DNA of 23,277 bases. Origin: an uncultured Prevotella sp. GTDB taxonomy: Bacteria > Bacteroidota > Bacteroidia > Bacteroidales > Bacteroidaceae. The DNA lies in assembly GCA_905202125.1 (NCBI GenBank), contig CAJKQX010000038.1, forward strand, positions 1 through 23,277, read 5' to 3'. This document shows positions 6,080-14,603 of this stretch, one piece after another (the first letter of the stretch is position 1; every line of letters starts with the position of its first letter). The notes under the pieces were generated by a model, which was not told the DNA's origin, searched no databases, and saw only the letters and a list, made by a program, of their open reading frames with translations. A program made the translations under genes and the position numbers.

Positions 6080-8290
6080 ATGGAAAGACTCACATTCAGC
6101 ATAGACGAGAAAAAAGAATTGATAAGAATAATCAGATATCTTCACGCCGCGGTAGGCGACTCGTTGGAAGATAACGATGTGAAATATCTGAAAAGGATTC
6201 TCAAAGATGCCATAAACGAAAACAGAATACATCGCAACATATTCGGCCTCAACCCTATAATTCTCGACCTTCAGACCGCTGAGCTGGAGGTGGAGGAGAT
6301 AGGCATGAAACGCGAATGCGTGATAGCCATACTTCTTTACAACATCATCGACAACACCGATGCGCAGATAGCCGAGATAGAACGGCTTTTCGGTCATGGC
6401 GTGGCGCAAATCATCCACGGACTGGCGCGTATAGGCGAACTGTACAGCAAGAACCCGGTGATAGAAAGCGAGAATTTCAAGAACCTGCTCTTGTCCTTCG
6501 CCGAGGATCTGCGCGTGATACTCATCATGATCACCGACCGCGTGAACCTCATGAGACAGATAAGAGACTGCGAAGACAGCGAGGCCAAGACCAAAGTGGC
6601 CGAGGAGGCAAGCTATCTCTATGCGCCGCTGGCCCATCAGCTGGGTCTGTACAAGCTCAAGAGCGAACTGGAGGACATCAGCCTGAAATATCTCGAGCAC
6701 GACGCCTACTACATGATAAAGGAAAAGCTCAACGCCACCAAACGCTCGCGCGACGCGTATATCGAGAATTTCATCTCGCCGATAAAAAAGGTGCTGGACG
6801 ACCTCCACATCAAATGCCACATCAAGGGACGCACCAAGAGCATACACTCCATCTGGCAGAAGATGAAGAAACAGAAATGCGGGTTTGAAGGCATCTACGA
6901 CCTCTTCGCCATCCGTATCATCATCGACTCGCCTCTCGACAAGGAGAAGATGCTGTGCTGGCAGACCTACTCTATCATCACCGACATGTACATGCCCAAC
7001 CCCAAACGTCTGCGCGACTGGCTGTCGGTGCCCAAAAGCAATGGATACGAGTGCCTGCACATCACCGTCTTGGGCCCGCAAAACAAGTGGGTGGAGGTGC
7101 AGATACGCACCGAACGCATGGACGAAATAGCCGAACGCGGACTGGCGGCTCACTGGAGATACAAGGGCATCAAGGGCGAAACGGGACTCGACGAATGGCT
7201 CGGCAACATACGCAATGCGCTTGAGGCCAACGATGACCTGCAACTCATGGACCAGTTCAAGATGGACTTGTACGAGGACGAGGTTTTCGTGTTCACGCCC
7301 AAAGGCGATCTCTTCAAATTTCCCAAAGGGGCCACGGTGCTCGACTTTGCTTATCACATACATTCCAACGTGGGCAACACGTGCATCGGCGCGCGTATCA
7401 ACAACAAGAACGTGCCGATAAGGGAGACACTCCACTCCGGCGACCAGATAGAGATAATCACTCAGTCCAACCAAAAACCCAAACGCGACTGGCTCAACAT
7501 CGTAAAGACAAGCCGGGCAAAAGCCAAAATCAAGCTCGCGCTGAAGGAGACACAGGTCAAGGAGGGACTGTATGCCAAAGAGATGTTGGCCAGAAAGCTG
7601 AAAAACCGAAAGATGGACGTGGACGAGAGCACCATGCAGCAGACGATAAAAAAGCTGGGATTCAAAGAGGTGTCCGATTTCTACAAACAGATATCCGACG
7701 AGAAACTGGATATAAACAACGTAATCGAGAAATACATCGAGGTAAGAAACCACGACCTGAACCTCAATGCGCCGGCCCCTACCCGCTCGGCCGAGGAGTT
7801 CAACTATGACAACATCGAGGACGAACATCTCAAGTCGGAACATGAGGATGTGCTCGTCATCGACCGCAACCTCAAAGGAATAGAATATACGCTGGCCAAA
7901 TGCTGCCATCCGATATACGGCGACCCGATATTCGGATTCGTGACCATCAACGGCGGCATCAAGGTGCACTGCACCAACTGTCCCAACGCGCCCGAACTGC
8001 GCAAGCGTTTCGGCTACCGCATAGTCAAGGCGCGCTGGAGCGGCAAGGGCACATCGCAATACAACATCACCTTGCGCGTGATAGGCAACGACGACCTCGG
8101 TATTGTCAACAACATCACAAGCATCATCTCCAAAGAAGAACGCATCGTGATGCGCTCCATCAATATAGACAGCAACGACGGCCTCTTCCGTGGAAATATC
8201 GTGGTGCAACTCGACGACACATCGAGACTTGAAGCCCTGCTGAAAAAACTGAAAACGGTGAAAGGCGTGAAAGCCGTGACGAGATTATAG
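6080..8290 (+). CDS. relA: RelA/SpoT-family (p)ppGpp synthetase with degenerate HD domain
   Basis: This 736-residue protein has the long RSH layout. The N-terminal hydrolase-like region (about 30-180) carries LLYNIIDNTD where active enzymes have an HD-ED motif (L-H-D...E-D-T), so hydrolysis is probably lost. The synthetase region (about 220-370) is well kept: GRTKSIHSIWQKM, GIYDLFAIRI, SNGYECLHITV and VEVQIRTERMDEIAERG, then AAHWRYKG. A TGS domain (EVFVFTPKGDLFKFPKGA), a Cys-rich zinc-finger-like region (AKCCHPIYGDP...HCTNC) and a C-terminal ACT domain follow. It should make (p)ppGpp from ATP and GDP/GTP on starved ribosomes. This fits a RelA role, with hydrolysis left to a separate SpoT not in this window. 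Its TAG stop is part of a 4-bp duplication beside a MITE-like insertion. Confidence 0.9.
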   Translation: MERLTFSIDEKKELIRIIRYLHAAVGDSLEDNDVKYLKRILKDAINENRIHRNIFGLNPIILDLQTAELEVEEIGMKRECVIAILLYNIIDNTDAQIAEIERLFGHGVAQIIHGLARIGELYSKNPVIESENFKNLLLSFAEDLRVILIMITDRVNLMRQIRDCEDSEAKTKVAEEASYLYAPLAHQLGLYKLKSELEDISLKYLEHDAYYMIKEKLNATKRSRDAYIENFISPIKKVLDDLHIKCHIKGRTKSIHSIWQKMKKQKCGFEGIYDLFAIRIIIDSPLDKEKMLCWQTYSIITDMYMPNPKRLRDWLSVPKSNGYECLHITVLGPQNKWVEVQIRTERMDEIAERGLAAHWRYKGIKGETGLDEWLGNIRNALEANDDLQLMDQFKMDLYEDEVFVFTPKGDLFKFPKGATVLDFAYHIHSNVGNTCIGARINNKNVPIRETLHSGDQIEIITQSNQKPKRDWLNIVKTSRAKAKIKLALKETQVKEGLYAKEMLARKLKNRKMDVDESTMQQTIKKLGFKEVSDFYKQISDEKLDINNVIEKYIEVRNHDLNLNAPAPTRSAEEFNYDNIEDEHLKSEHEDVLVIDRNLKGIEYTLAKCCHPIYGDPIFGFVTINGGIKVHCTNCPNAPELRKRFGYRIVKARWSGKGTSQYNITLRVIGNDDLGIVNNITSIISKEERIVMRSINIDSNDGLFRGNIVVQLDDTSRLEALLKKLKTVKGVKAVTRL

Positions 8291-8469
8291 CCTGCATTAT
8301 TCATAGGATTCCGTCGCGAGAATACCAAATGGCTGTGCATCAGTGAAAGCACAACGATGCCGATGCAGAATGTAGTAAACCCTACTTTCAAAGAGAAAGA
8401 GTGAGCACTTCGCTGAGGTGCAGTCAGTTGGGATTTGTAGCAGGAAGTTCTATGAATAATGCAGGATAG
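8287..8469. mobile_element. MITE-like element with 16-bp inverted ends and ATAG duplication
   Basis: The 175-bp unit at 8291-8465 begins with CCTGCATTATTCATAG (8291-8306) and ends with its perfect reverse complement (8450-8465). It is flanked by the direct repeat ATAG at 8287-8290 and 8466-8469, as a target-site duplication would look. The left ATAG contains the relA stop codon. The inside has no gene but has small stems, such as GTAG-TAAACC-CTAC and GCACTT/AGGTGC. No transposase is visible for it. It lies in the gap between the convergent relA and tetR genes and may act as their shared 3' structure. Confidence 0.7.
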
Positions 8470-8491
8470 AAGAGAGATCCCCGCAACCGGT

Positions 8492-9139
8492 CTAATGTAT
8501 GCCACCGAACTTGTCGCGGATTTTGTAATCGAACTGCGAGATCCCGCGCTCGGTGCAGATGCCTCTTACAAACAGGAATATGATATTGTTGAAAATCAAT
8601 TTCATGTCGTATTCCTCATACATTTGCGACCGCATGATATGTTCCATCGCGGCATTTCCGATGCGCGACAAGATGTCGTAATCGATATCGCTGCGGAAGA
8701 GCCCCTCCTTCACTCCGCGATGAAAGAACCATAATTTCGATTTCTTGCGTTCCTCTTCCCTTGTATCCAGATACTCACGCATCTTCTTGTATTTGCGTAT
8801 GTCTGAGAAATAAAGAAAGTTGATGTTCGACAACCATTGTATCTGCGTGATGTAAAACTCGATGACTATATCGATGACATTGTTGTCGGGATTTTTTTCA
8901 AACTCTGCCATATGGTCTGAAAACTCCTTCTCACACAGCTTCACACTTTCCAAAAGCAACTCTTCCTTGTTGGAGAATATCTCGTACAACGTGCGTTTGG
9001 ATATTGACAACATCGTGGCGATATCATCCATCTTGACGGCCTTTATCCCTTTGCGCATAAATTCGGATGTAGCCGTCTTGAGAATTGTCTCATGCAGATT
9101 CTGCCGATAAAGTGTTGTTGAAAAGGTATTTTTGTGCAT
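8492..9139 (-). CDS. TetR/AcrR family transcriptional regulator
   Basis: This 215-residue protein has a TetR-type helix-turn-helix at about residues 14-62: ILKTATSEFMRKGIKAVKMD, then DIATMLSISKRTLYEIFSNK. The C-terminal ligand/dimer half is diverse, as usual, and its effector cannot be told. The ATG at 9139 follows a TAACTTTG promoter by 17 bases. It is divergent from malic enzyme, with 133 bases between the two starts, so it may control maeB or itself. That is inference from layout only. Confidence 0.9.
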   Translation of the reverse strand: MHKNTFSTTLYRQNLHETILKTATSEFMRKGIKAVKMDDIATMLSISKRTLYEIFSNKEELLLESVKLCEKEFSDHMAEFEKNPDNNVIDIVIEFYITQIQWLSNINFLYFSDIRKYKKMREYLDTREEERKKSKLWFFHRGVKEGLFRSDIDYDILSRIGNAAMEHIMRSQMYEEYDMKLIFNNIIFLFVRGICTERGISQFDYKIRDKFGGIH

Positions 9140-9156
9140 AAATATACGTTTTGATA

Positions 9157-9164
9157 CAAAGTTA
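9157..9164 (-). promoter_or_regulatory. Promoter -7 box of the tetR gene
   Basis: TAACTTTG lies on the minus strand, with TTG 18 bases upstream. It is divergent from the maeB promoter about 45 bases away. Confidence 0.6.
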
Positions 9165-9206
9165 CAAAAAAATGTGAAACTACAATTCTCTTAATAGTTT
9201 TTTTAT

Positions 9207-9214
9207 TAACTTTG
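9207..9214 (+). promoter_or_regulatory. maeB: Promoter -7 box of maeB
   Basis: TAACTTTG is a consensus -7 box 59 bases before the maeB ATG. Just downstream of it lies a 13-bp tandem repeat, listed separately. Confidence 0.6.
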
Positions 9215-9215
9215 C

Positions 9216-9240
9216 GTGTCTAAAGAACGTGTCTAAAGAA
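9216..9240. repeat. 13-bp tandem repeat in the maeB leader
   Basis: GTGTCTAAAGAAC is followed directly by GTGTCTAAAGAA. The pair spans the likely transcription start between the maeB promoter and its start codon, a position suited to an operator, for example for the divergent TetR protein. It may equally be a neutral duplication. Confidence 0.55.
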
Positions 9241-9272
9241 ATCTATCGGAAGATTGTAAAAATACAAGATAT

Positions 9273-11579
9273 ATGGTAAAGATAACAAAAGAAAATGCGC
9301 TCGAATATCATCAGAACGGGCGACCTGGAAAGATTGAAGTAAAACCCACCAAGCCATATCACACACAAACAGACCTTAGTCTGGCCTATTCTCCGGGAGT
9401 GGCGTTCCCTTGTCTGGAGATACAAAACGACCCGAACGATGCCTACAAATACACCGACAAAGGCAATCTTGTGGCTGTAATATCCAACGGCACGGCCGTG
9501 CTCGGACTGGGCGATATCGGCGCCATGAGCGGCAAACCGGTGATGGAAGGCAAGGGACTGCTGTTCAAAATCTATGGAGGTATCGATGTCTTTGATATCG
9601 AAATAGACGAAAAAGACCCTGTCAGATTCTGTGAGACAGTAGAGAAGATTGCCCCGACTTTCGGAGGTATCAATCTTGAAGATATCAAAGCCCCCGAGTG
9701 TTTCTATATCGAGGAACGTCTGAAAAAGAGTCTTGACATACCCGTGATGCACGACGACCAGCACGGCACGGCCATCATCTCGGCCGCCGGACTGATCAAT
9801 GCTCTCGAAGTGGCCAAAAAGAATATTGATGAGGTGCGTATCGTTGTCAACGGTGCGGGTGCCGCCGCCATCAGTTGCACCAAACTGTATGTGGCATTGG
9901 GCGCAAAGATCGAGAACATTGTAATGCTCGACTCTAAAGGCGTGATTACAAGCGACCGCGAAAACCTCACTCCTCAGAAAAAAATGTTCGCTACCGACCG
10001 TCGCGACGTACATACCCTTGAGGAGGCAATACGTGGAGCGGATGTCTTCGTGGGACTGTCCAAAGGAAATGTACTGACGCAAGACATGATACGCTCGATG
10101 AACGACACGCCGATAGTCTTCGCTCTGGCCAATCCCGTGCCAGAGATCAGCTACGAGGACGCAATGGCCAGCCGTCCCGATGTGCTCATGTCGACCGGAC
10201 GCAGCGACTATCCCAACCAGATAAACAATGTGATCGGATTCCCATATATCTTCCGCGGAGCACTCGACGTTCATGCCAAAGCCATAAACGAAGAGATGAA
10301 ACTCGCGGCCGTACGCGCCATTGCCGATCTGGCCAAACAGCCGGTGCCGGATGTGGTAAACGAGGTCTATCATATCAACGACATCGCTTTCGGTCCCAAA
10401 TATTTCATACCAAAACCCGTGGATCCGCGCCTTATCACCGAGGTAAGTGCCGCCGTGGCCAAAGCCGCGATGGACAGCGGTGTGGCCCGGCACCCGATAA
10501 CCGACTGGGACGCATATAGAAAAGGACTGATGCAACTGTTGGGACAGGAGACAAAACTCACACGCAAGCTGCACGACACAGCACGTATGCACCCACAGCG
10601 CGTGGTATTTGCCGAAGGTGCGCACCCGACGATGATGAAGGCAGCCGTGCAAGCCAAGACAGAAGGTATATGCCAACCGATATTGCTGGGCAATCCCGAC
10701 CGTCTGCATCGTCTGGCACAACGACTCAAACTGGACCTTTCGGACATACAACTCATAGATATGCGTGCCGACCAGGAGCAGGGACGTCGTGCCACATTTG
10801 CCAAACATCTGGCCGAAAAGCGTGCCCGTCAGGGATATACCTTCCAGGAGGCTTACGACAAAATGTATGAACGCAACTATTTCGGCATGATGATGGTGGA
10901 GACGGGCGAGGCCGACGCATTCATCACCGGTCTGTACACCAAATACTCCAACACCATCAAGGTGGCAAAAGAGGTGATAGGCATCCGCCCCGAATACAAT
11001 ACATTCGCCACAATGCATATCCTCAACACGCAGAAAGGTACATTCTTCATCGGCGATACGCTCATCAACCGACATCCCGACGAGAATGTACTCATCGACA
11101 TAGCACGTCTTTCAGCCAATACGGTCAAGTTCTTCAACGAGACGCCCAACATAGCCATGATCAGCTACTCCAATTTCGGAACCGACGAGATAGGCAGTCC
11201 CATTAAAGTGCACAACGCCGTAGCCGAACTGCAAAAGCGCTATCCCGACCTGAGTATCGACGGAGAGATGCAGGTGAACTTTGCTCTCAACAAGGAATTG
11301 CGCGACGATAAGTATCCGTTCACACGTCTGAAGGGCAAGGATGTCAACACACTGATATTCCCCAACATGAGCAGCGCCAACGGTAGCTACAAACTGCTTC
11401 AGGCCCTCAGCCCGGATGCCGAAATCATCGGCCCGATACAGATGGGACTGAACAAACCGATACATTTCACCGATTTCGAAAGTTCGGTGCGCGATATAGT
11501 CAATGTCGTGGCCATCGCCGTGATAGATGCCTACGTCGAGAAGATAAAAAGAAAAGACAACAAGGACAATAACGAGTGA
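9273..11579 (+). CDS. maeB: NADP-dependent malic enzyme with C-terminal phosphotransacetylase-like domain
   Basis: This 768-residue protein matches the MaeB length and two-part layout. The malic enzyme half (about 1-425) holds YSPGVAFPCLEI, GLGDIGAMSGKPVMEGKG, MHDDQHGTAII and the nucleotide-binding loop NGAGAAAISC. It converts malate to pyruvate, CO2 and reduced cofactor. The C-terminal half (about 430-765) is PTA-like, with RVVFAEGAHPTMMKAA near its start and FPNMSSANGSYKLLQ near its end. In characterised MaeB proteins this half is regulatory and binds acetyl-CoA rather than making acetyl phosphate. NADP preference is assumed from the family. The ATG at 9273 follows its own promoter, and a strong terminator closes the transcript at 11587-11628. 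Confidence 0.95.
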   Translation: MVKITKENALEYHQNGRPGKIEVKPTKPYHTQTDLSLAYSPGVAFPCLEIQNDPNDAYKYTDKGNLVAVISNGTAVLGLGDIGAMSGKPVMEGKGLLFKIYGGIDVFDIEIDEKDPVRFCETVEKIAPTFGGINLEDIKAPECFYIEERLKKSLDIPVMHDDQHGTAIISAAGLINALEVAKKNIDEVRIVVNGAGAAAISCTKLYVALGAKIENIVMLDSKGVITSDRENLTPQKKMFATDRRDVHTLEEAIRGADVFVGLSKGNVLTQDMIRSMNDTPIVFALANPVPEISYEDAMASRPDVLMSTGRSDYPNQINNVIGFPYIFRGALDVHAKAINEEMKLAAVRAIADLAKQPVPDVVNEVYHINDIAFGPKYFIPKPVDPRLITEVSAAVAKAAMDSGVARHPITDWDAYRKGLMQLLGQETKLTRKLHDTARMHPQRVVFAEGAHPTMMKAAVQAKTEGICQPILLGNPDRLHRLAQRLKLDLSDIQLIDMRADQEQGRRATFAKHLAEKRARQGYTFQEAYDKMYERNYFGMMMVETGEADAFITGLYTKYSNTIKVAKEVIGIRPEYNTFATMHILNTQKGTFFIGDTLINRHPDENVLIDIARLSANTVKFFNETPNIAMISYSNFGTDEIGSPIKVHNAVAELQKRYPDLSIDGEMQVNFALNKELRDDKYPFTRLKGKDVNTLIFPNMSSANGSYKLLQALSPDAEIIGPIQMGLNKPIHFTDFESSVRDIVNVVAIAVIDAYVEKIKRKDNKDNNE

Positions 11580-11586
11580 AAAGAAA

Positions 11587-11628
11587 ATGGTTGAGAGTTG
11601 AATGACCAATCTCTCAACCATATTTTTA
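11587..11628 (+). terminator. Intrinsic terminator of maeB
   Basis: ATGGTTGAGAG (11587-11597) pairs perfectly with CTCTCAACCAT (11611-11621), followed by a T-run at 11623-11627. It separates maeB from ispE. Confidence 0.85.
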
Positions 11629-11660
11629 CTTATATACCAACCAACATAAAAAGCCTTATC

Positions 11661-12497
11661 ATGATCACATTTCCGTGTGCCAAAATCAATCTTGGACTGA
11701 ATGTCGTAAGCAAAAGAGACGATGGTTACCACGACATCGAGACCATCTTCTACCCCATTCCACTGTGCGATGCGCTCGAGATATATCCCATGGACGAGCA
11801 GTTCCCATCTCCCGCTCCGTGCGATCTGAAGATGACAGGTGGCATACTCGACTGTAACGAGGACGACAACCTGGTGATAAAGGCCTACAATCTGTTGGCT
11901 GCCCATCACGACATACCGAGCGTGCATGCCCATCTGAAGAAAAACATCCCGTCACAGGCAGGACTTGGCGGCGGGTCGAGCGATGCGGCGTTCATGCTTA
12001 CGGCTATCAACGAGGCGTTCCAGCTGCATATTGACCTCAAACAATTGCAGACATACGCCGCACGTCTGGGTGCCGACTGCGCATTCTTCGTATCCTCCCG
12101 TCCGGCCTATGCCACGGGCATAGGCGAAAAGCTCACGGAGATAGACATAGACTCCAAGTTGAAGGGCAAGTATCTCGTTATTGTCAAACCGGACGTATCG
12201 ATATCCACACGCACGGCCTACTCTATGATAACGCCTGCCCGGCCCAAAACAGGTTGCCTCCAAACCATTCAGCTGCCCATCGACACGTGGAAGGACCTGT
12301 TGACCAACGATTTCGAAGGTCCCATGTTCACCTGCCATCCGCAACTCCGCGAGATAAAGGATCAACTCTACGCTCACGGTGCCCTCTATGCACAGATGAG
12401 CGGTAGCGGCAGCGCCTTCTACGGCATCTTCAACGACCGGCCGGAACATATCGGCACACTCTTTCCCGAGTATTACACCACAACCATGAAACTCTGA
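11661..12497 (+). CDS. ispE: 4-diphosphocytidyl-2-C-methyl-D-erythritol kinase
   Basis: This 278-residue GHMP kinase starts MITFPCAKINLGLNV at the ATG at 11661. The longer frame from 11598 would run through the maeB terminator, so I reject that start. The ATP-binding loop is PSQAGLGGGSSDAAFML (about residues 93-109), and the C-terminal motif AQMSGSGSAFYGIF is present. It phosphorylates CDP-methylerythritol in the MEP route to isoprenoid precursors. The Nudix gene follows after 5 bases, so they form an operon. No clear TAnnTTTG box was found between the maeB terminator and this gene. Confidence 0.95.
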   Translation: MITFPCAKINLGLNVVSKRDDGYHDIETIFYPIPLCDALEIYPMDEQFPSPAPCDLKMTGGILDCNEDDNLVIKAYNLLAAHHDIPSVHAHLKKNIPSQAGLGGGSSDAAFMLTAINEAFQLHIDLKQLQTYAARLGADCAFFVSSRPAYATGIGEKLTEIDIDSKLKGKYLVIVKPDVSISTRTAYSMITPARPKTGCLQTIQLPIDTWKDLLTNDFEGPMFTCHPQLREIKDQLYAHGALYAQMSGSGSAFYGIFNDRPEHIGTLFPEYYTTTMKL

Positions 12498-12502
12498 AAA
12501 CA

Positions 12503-13006
12503 ATGATAGACAACAGCGAAGAACTGTTCCCCGTCGTAGACGAGGCGGGCAACATCTTGGGCAGCATCAAACGCAAGGAAGCTCACAACGGCAGCATGAC
12601 ACTGCATCCGGTGGTTCACCTTCACGTGTTCGACAATCAAGGCAATATCTATCTGCAAAAACGGCCCGAATGGAAAGACATACAGCCCGGCAAATGGGAC
12701 ACGGCGTGTGGCGGACACGTAGACCTGGGCGAAAACGTGCGCACTGCCCTCATCCGCGAGGCGCGGGAAGAACTCAATCTCACCGATTTCGACATCCGCG
12801 AACTCGGTCATTATGTCTTTGAGAGCACTCGCGAACGCGAACTGGTCTACGTCCACACCACTACCATCGACAGCGAAATACACCCCAACACCGAGGAACT
12901 CTCCGACGGCCGCTTCTGGAGCCGCAAGGAAATACTCGCCAACATGGATAACGACACGTTCACTCCAAACTTTATCAGCGAATACATGAAATATTTCAAT
13001 GAGTGA
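12503..13006 (+). CDS. Nudix hydrolase (YfcD/IDI-like branch)
   Basis: This 167-residue protein has a complete Nudix box, GHVDLGENVRTALIREAREE (G-x5-E-x7-R-E-x2-E-E), at about residues 73-92. The preceding LHPVVHLHVFDNQGNIYLQK is typical of the branch that contains YfcD and type I isopentenyl-diphosphate isomerase. Such enzymes cleave, or in IDI isomerise, diphosphate-linked substrates with Mg2+. It starts 5 bases after ispE, so the two are translated together. A link to isoprenoid diphosphates is tempting, but the substrate cannot be read from the sequence. Confidence 0.9.
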   Translation: MIDNSEELFPVVDEAGNILGSIKRKEAHNGSMTLHPVVHLHVFDNQGNIYLQKRPEWKDIQPGKWDTACGGHVDLGENVRTALIREAREELNLTDFDIRELGHYVFESTRERELVYVHTTTIDSEIHPNTEELSDGRFWSRKEILANMDNDTFTPNFISEYMKYFNE

Positions 13007-13356
13007 TGGCAGAAGAGATTCTACTTGTACTTTTTATTATTCCTTAATTCCGCAACTTGATTGCGTTTGATTGACATTTACATCACACAATCACCGTCCG
13101 CTCAGCTTTATTTTTCTACCTTGTCCGTCTTATTAACCCAAATCAGTCATTAGAGCGACAATGGGCATAAATGTTAGTTATCGTATTGTCTGTTCACGTG
13201 TTTTGGGCTTCTATTTGTCGTCTTGCTTCCCGTATTGTCTCGCCATAGCCCGCTATGCCTTCGACAATACGGTCGCAATACAACAAATATAATCTCCAAA
13301 ACAGCCATGAACTCTAATGACCGATTCGGGATTAACGAATTATATGGATAAGACTT
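13007..13356. other. Intergenic region holding repeat copy B
   Basis: From 13007 to about 13130 the sequence is AT-rich without a recognisable terminator or gene. From 13133 to 13334 it is dispersed repeat copy B. The recombinase gene starts 23 bases later, with no clear promoter box seen. Confidence 0.6.
13133..13334. repeat. Dispersed palindromic repeat, copy B (with both end motifs)
   Basis: The unit begins TTAACCCAAATCAGTCATTAG and ends CTAATGACCGATTCGGGATTAA, an imperfect inverted pair. Inside, CCGTATTGTC (13230-13239) pairs perfectly with GACAATACGG (13263-13272) around CATAG (13244-13248)/CTATG (13253-13257). Two further GACAAT/ATTGTC copies upstream (near 13158 and 13183) allow alternative pairing. 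It closely matches copy A at 2749-2896. No protein is encoded. Confidence 0.85.
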
Positions 13357-14586
13357 ATGACAACAATCAAACTGAAATTTCGGCCCTCTGCCGGTAGCAA
13401 GGCCGAGGGGACACTGTATTACCGGGTGGTCTGTCGGCGACGGGTGACGACCATCAGCACCACATATCATATCCGGCCCGACGAGTGGGACCATAGGCGC
13501 GAGGCTATCATCACCCTGACATCATCGGACAACAATGATCCGCGCGGGGCTTTGCTGCGACTCTACCGCGCCAAGACCGATTGGGAGATGGAGCAGATGC
13601 GGCATACAGCAACGATCCGGGAACAGTCGGCCGACGGCTGCACGTTCGAGCAACTGACAGACGCGCTCCGGGCGATACCTCCATGTCCGAGCGTATTCGG
13701 TTTTATCCGCGCTCAGATAGACAAGAAGACACGTATGCAATGCTACGGCACGGCCAAGACATACACTAACGCGCTGCGGAGCTTCCGGCGGTTCCGCGGT
13801 GGCATCGACCTGACATTCCACGAGATGGATGCCCGCATGATGGAGGCTTACGAGACATGGATGCTGCACGGTGGACTGCGACTGAGTTCGGCGGCTTGCT
13901 ACATGCGTACGCTCCGCACACTCTATCGCATGGCCGAGGATGAGGATGTGGCCCGTGACGACGGCATATTCCGCAAGGTGCACCTGTCCGTGGGCAAGAC
14001 GCGACGCCGCGCCGTGACCACCGACGTGATACGGGCCATACAGGCTCTCGACCTCTCGCGCCGGCCGTCCTTGTCCTTCGCCCGCGACATCTTCATGTTC
14101 AGCTTCTACACCCGCGGCATGTCGTTCGTGGATATCGCCTATCTGAAAAAGTCGGACCTCAAAGACGGACTCCTCACCTACCACCGCCGCAAGACATTCC
14201 AATGCCTCACCTTAGAGTGGGAACAGCCCATGCAGGCCATTGTCAGCAGATATGCACAACAGACCGACGGATCGTCATACATGTTTCCCATCGTTTCCGG
14301 TGAGTCGGCGGCCGACCGCGCGGCATACGAACAGACCTTGCAACGCACCAACCGCAACCTCCGGCGCATAGGCCGCATGATAGGGCTCACCGTGCCGCTC
14401 ACCACATACGTGGCACGCCACTCGTGGGCAAGCATAGCGCGCGACATGAACATACCGCTGCCGCTGATCAGCGAGGGCCTCGGCCACGACTCCGACAAGA
14501 CAACGCAGGTGTATCTCGCATCGCTCGACACATCAAGAATAAACTCGGCCAACAAGATGATTATCAAAAGGATAACCCACACGTAA
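13357..14586 (+). CDS. Tyrosine recombinase (UpxY-adjacent DNA invertase type)
   Basis: This 409-residue protein combines a SAM-like core-binding domain (about 95-205) with a tyrosine recombinase catalytic domain (about 215-400). Catalytic residues read as Arg253 (YTRGMSF), Lys279 (HRRKT), Tyr351 in place of the usual His (TTYVARHSW) with Arg354, His377 (GLGHDS) and the nucleophile Tyr386 (TTQVYLASLD). The Tyr-x-x-Arg variant is common in Bacteroidales members. Known relatives beside capsule loci invert promoter segments. The perfect 25-bp inverted repeats begin 17 bases after its stop, so the likely job is flipping 14604-14862. The start follows repeat copy B. Confidence 0.93.
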   Translation: MTTIKLKFRPSAGSKAEGTLYYRVVCRRRVTTISTTYHIRPDEWDHRREAIITLTSSDNNDPRGALLRLYRAKTDWEMEQMRHTATIREQSADGCTFEQLTDALRAIPPCPSVFGFIRAQIDKKTRMQCYGTAKTYTNALRSFRRFRGGIDLTFHEMDARMMEAYETWMLHGGLRLSSAACYMRTLRTLYRMAEDEDVARDDGIFRKVHLSVGKTRRRAVTTDVIRAIQALDLSRRPSLSFARDIFMFSFYTRGMSFVDIAYLKKSDLKDGLLTYHRRKTFQCLTLEWEQPMQAIVSRYAQQTDGSSYMFPIVSGESAADRAAYEQTLQRTNRNLRRIGRMIGLTVPLTTYVARHSWASIARDMNIPLPLISEGLGHDSDKTTQVYLASLDTSRINSANKMIIKRITHT

Positions 14587-14603
14587 GTGCTTTCCGGCAC
14601 AAT

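Noticed and set aside
5969..8209. A 746-codon open frame antisense to relA
   Set aside because: It mirrors relA exactly and encodes low-quality Val/His/Tyr-rich sequence. Long antisense frames are expected opposite genes with this codon use. The same holds for the antisense frames opposite DUF4301 (4369-5862), maeB (9243-11075) and VirE (17953-19857).
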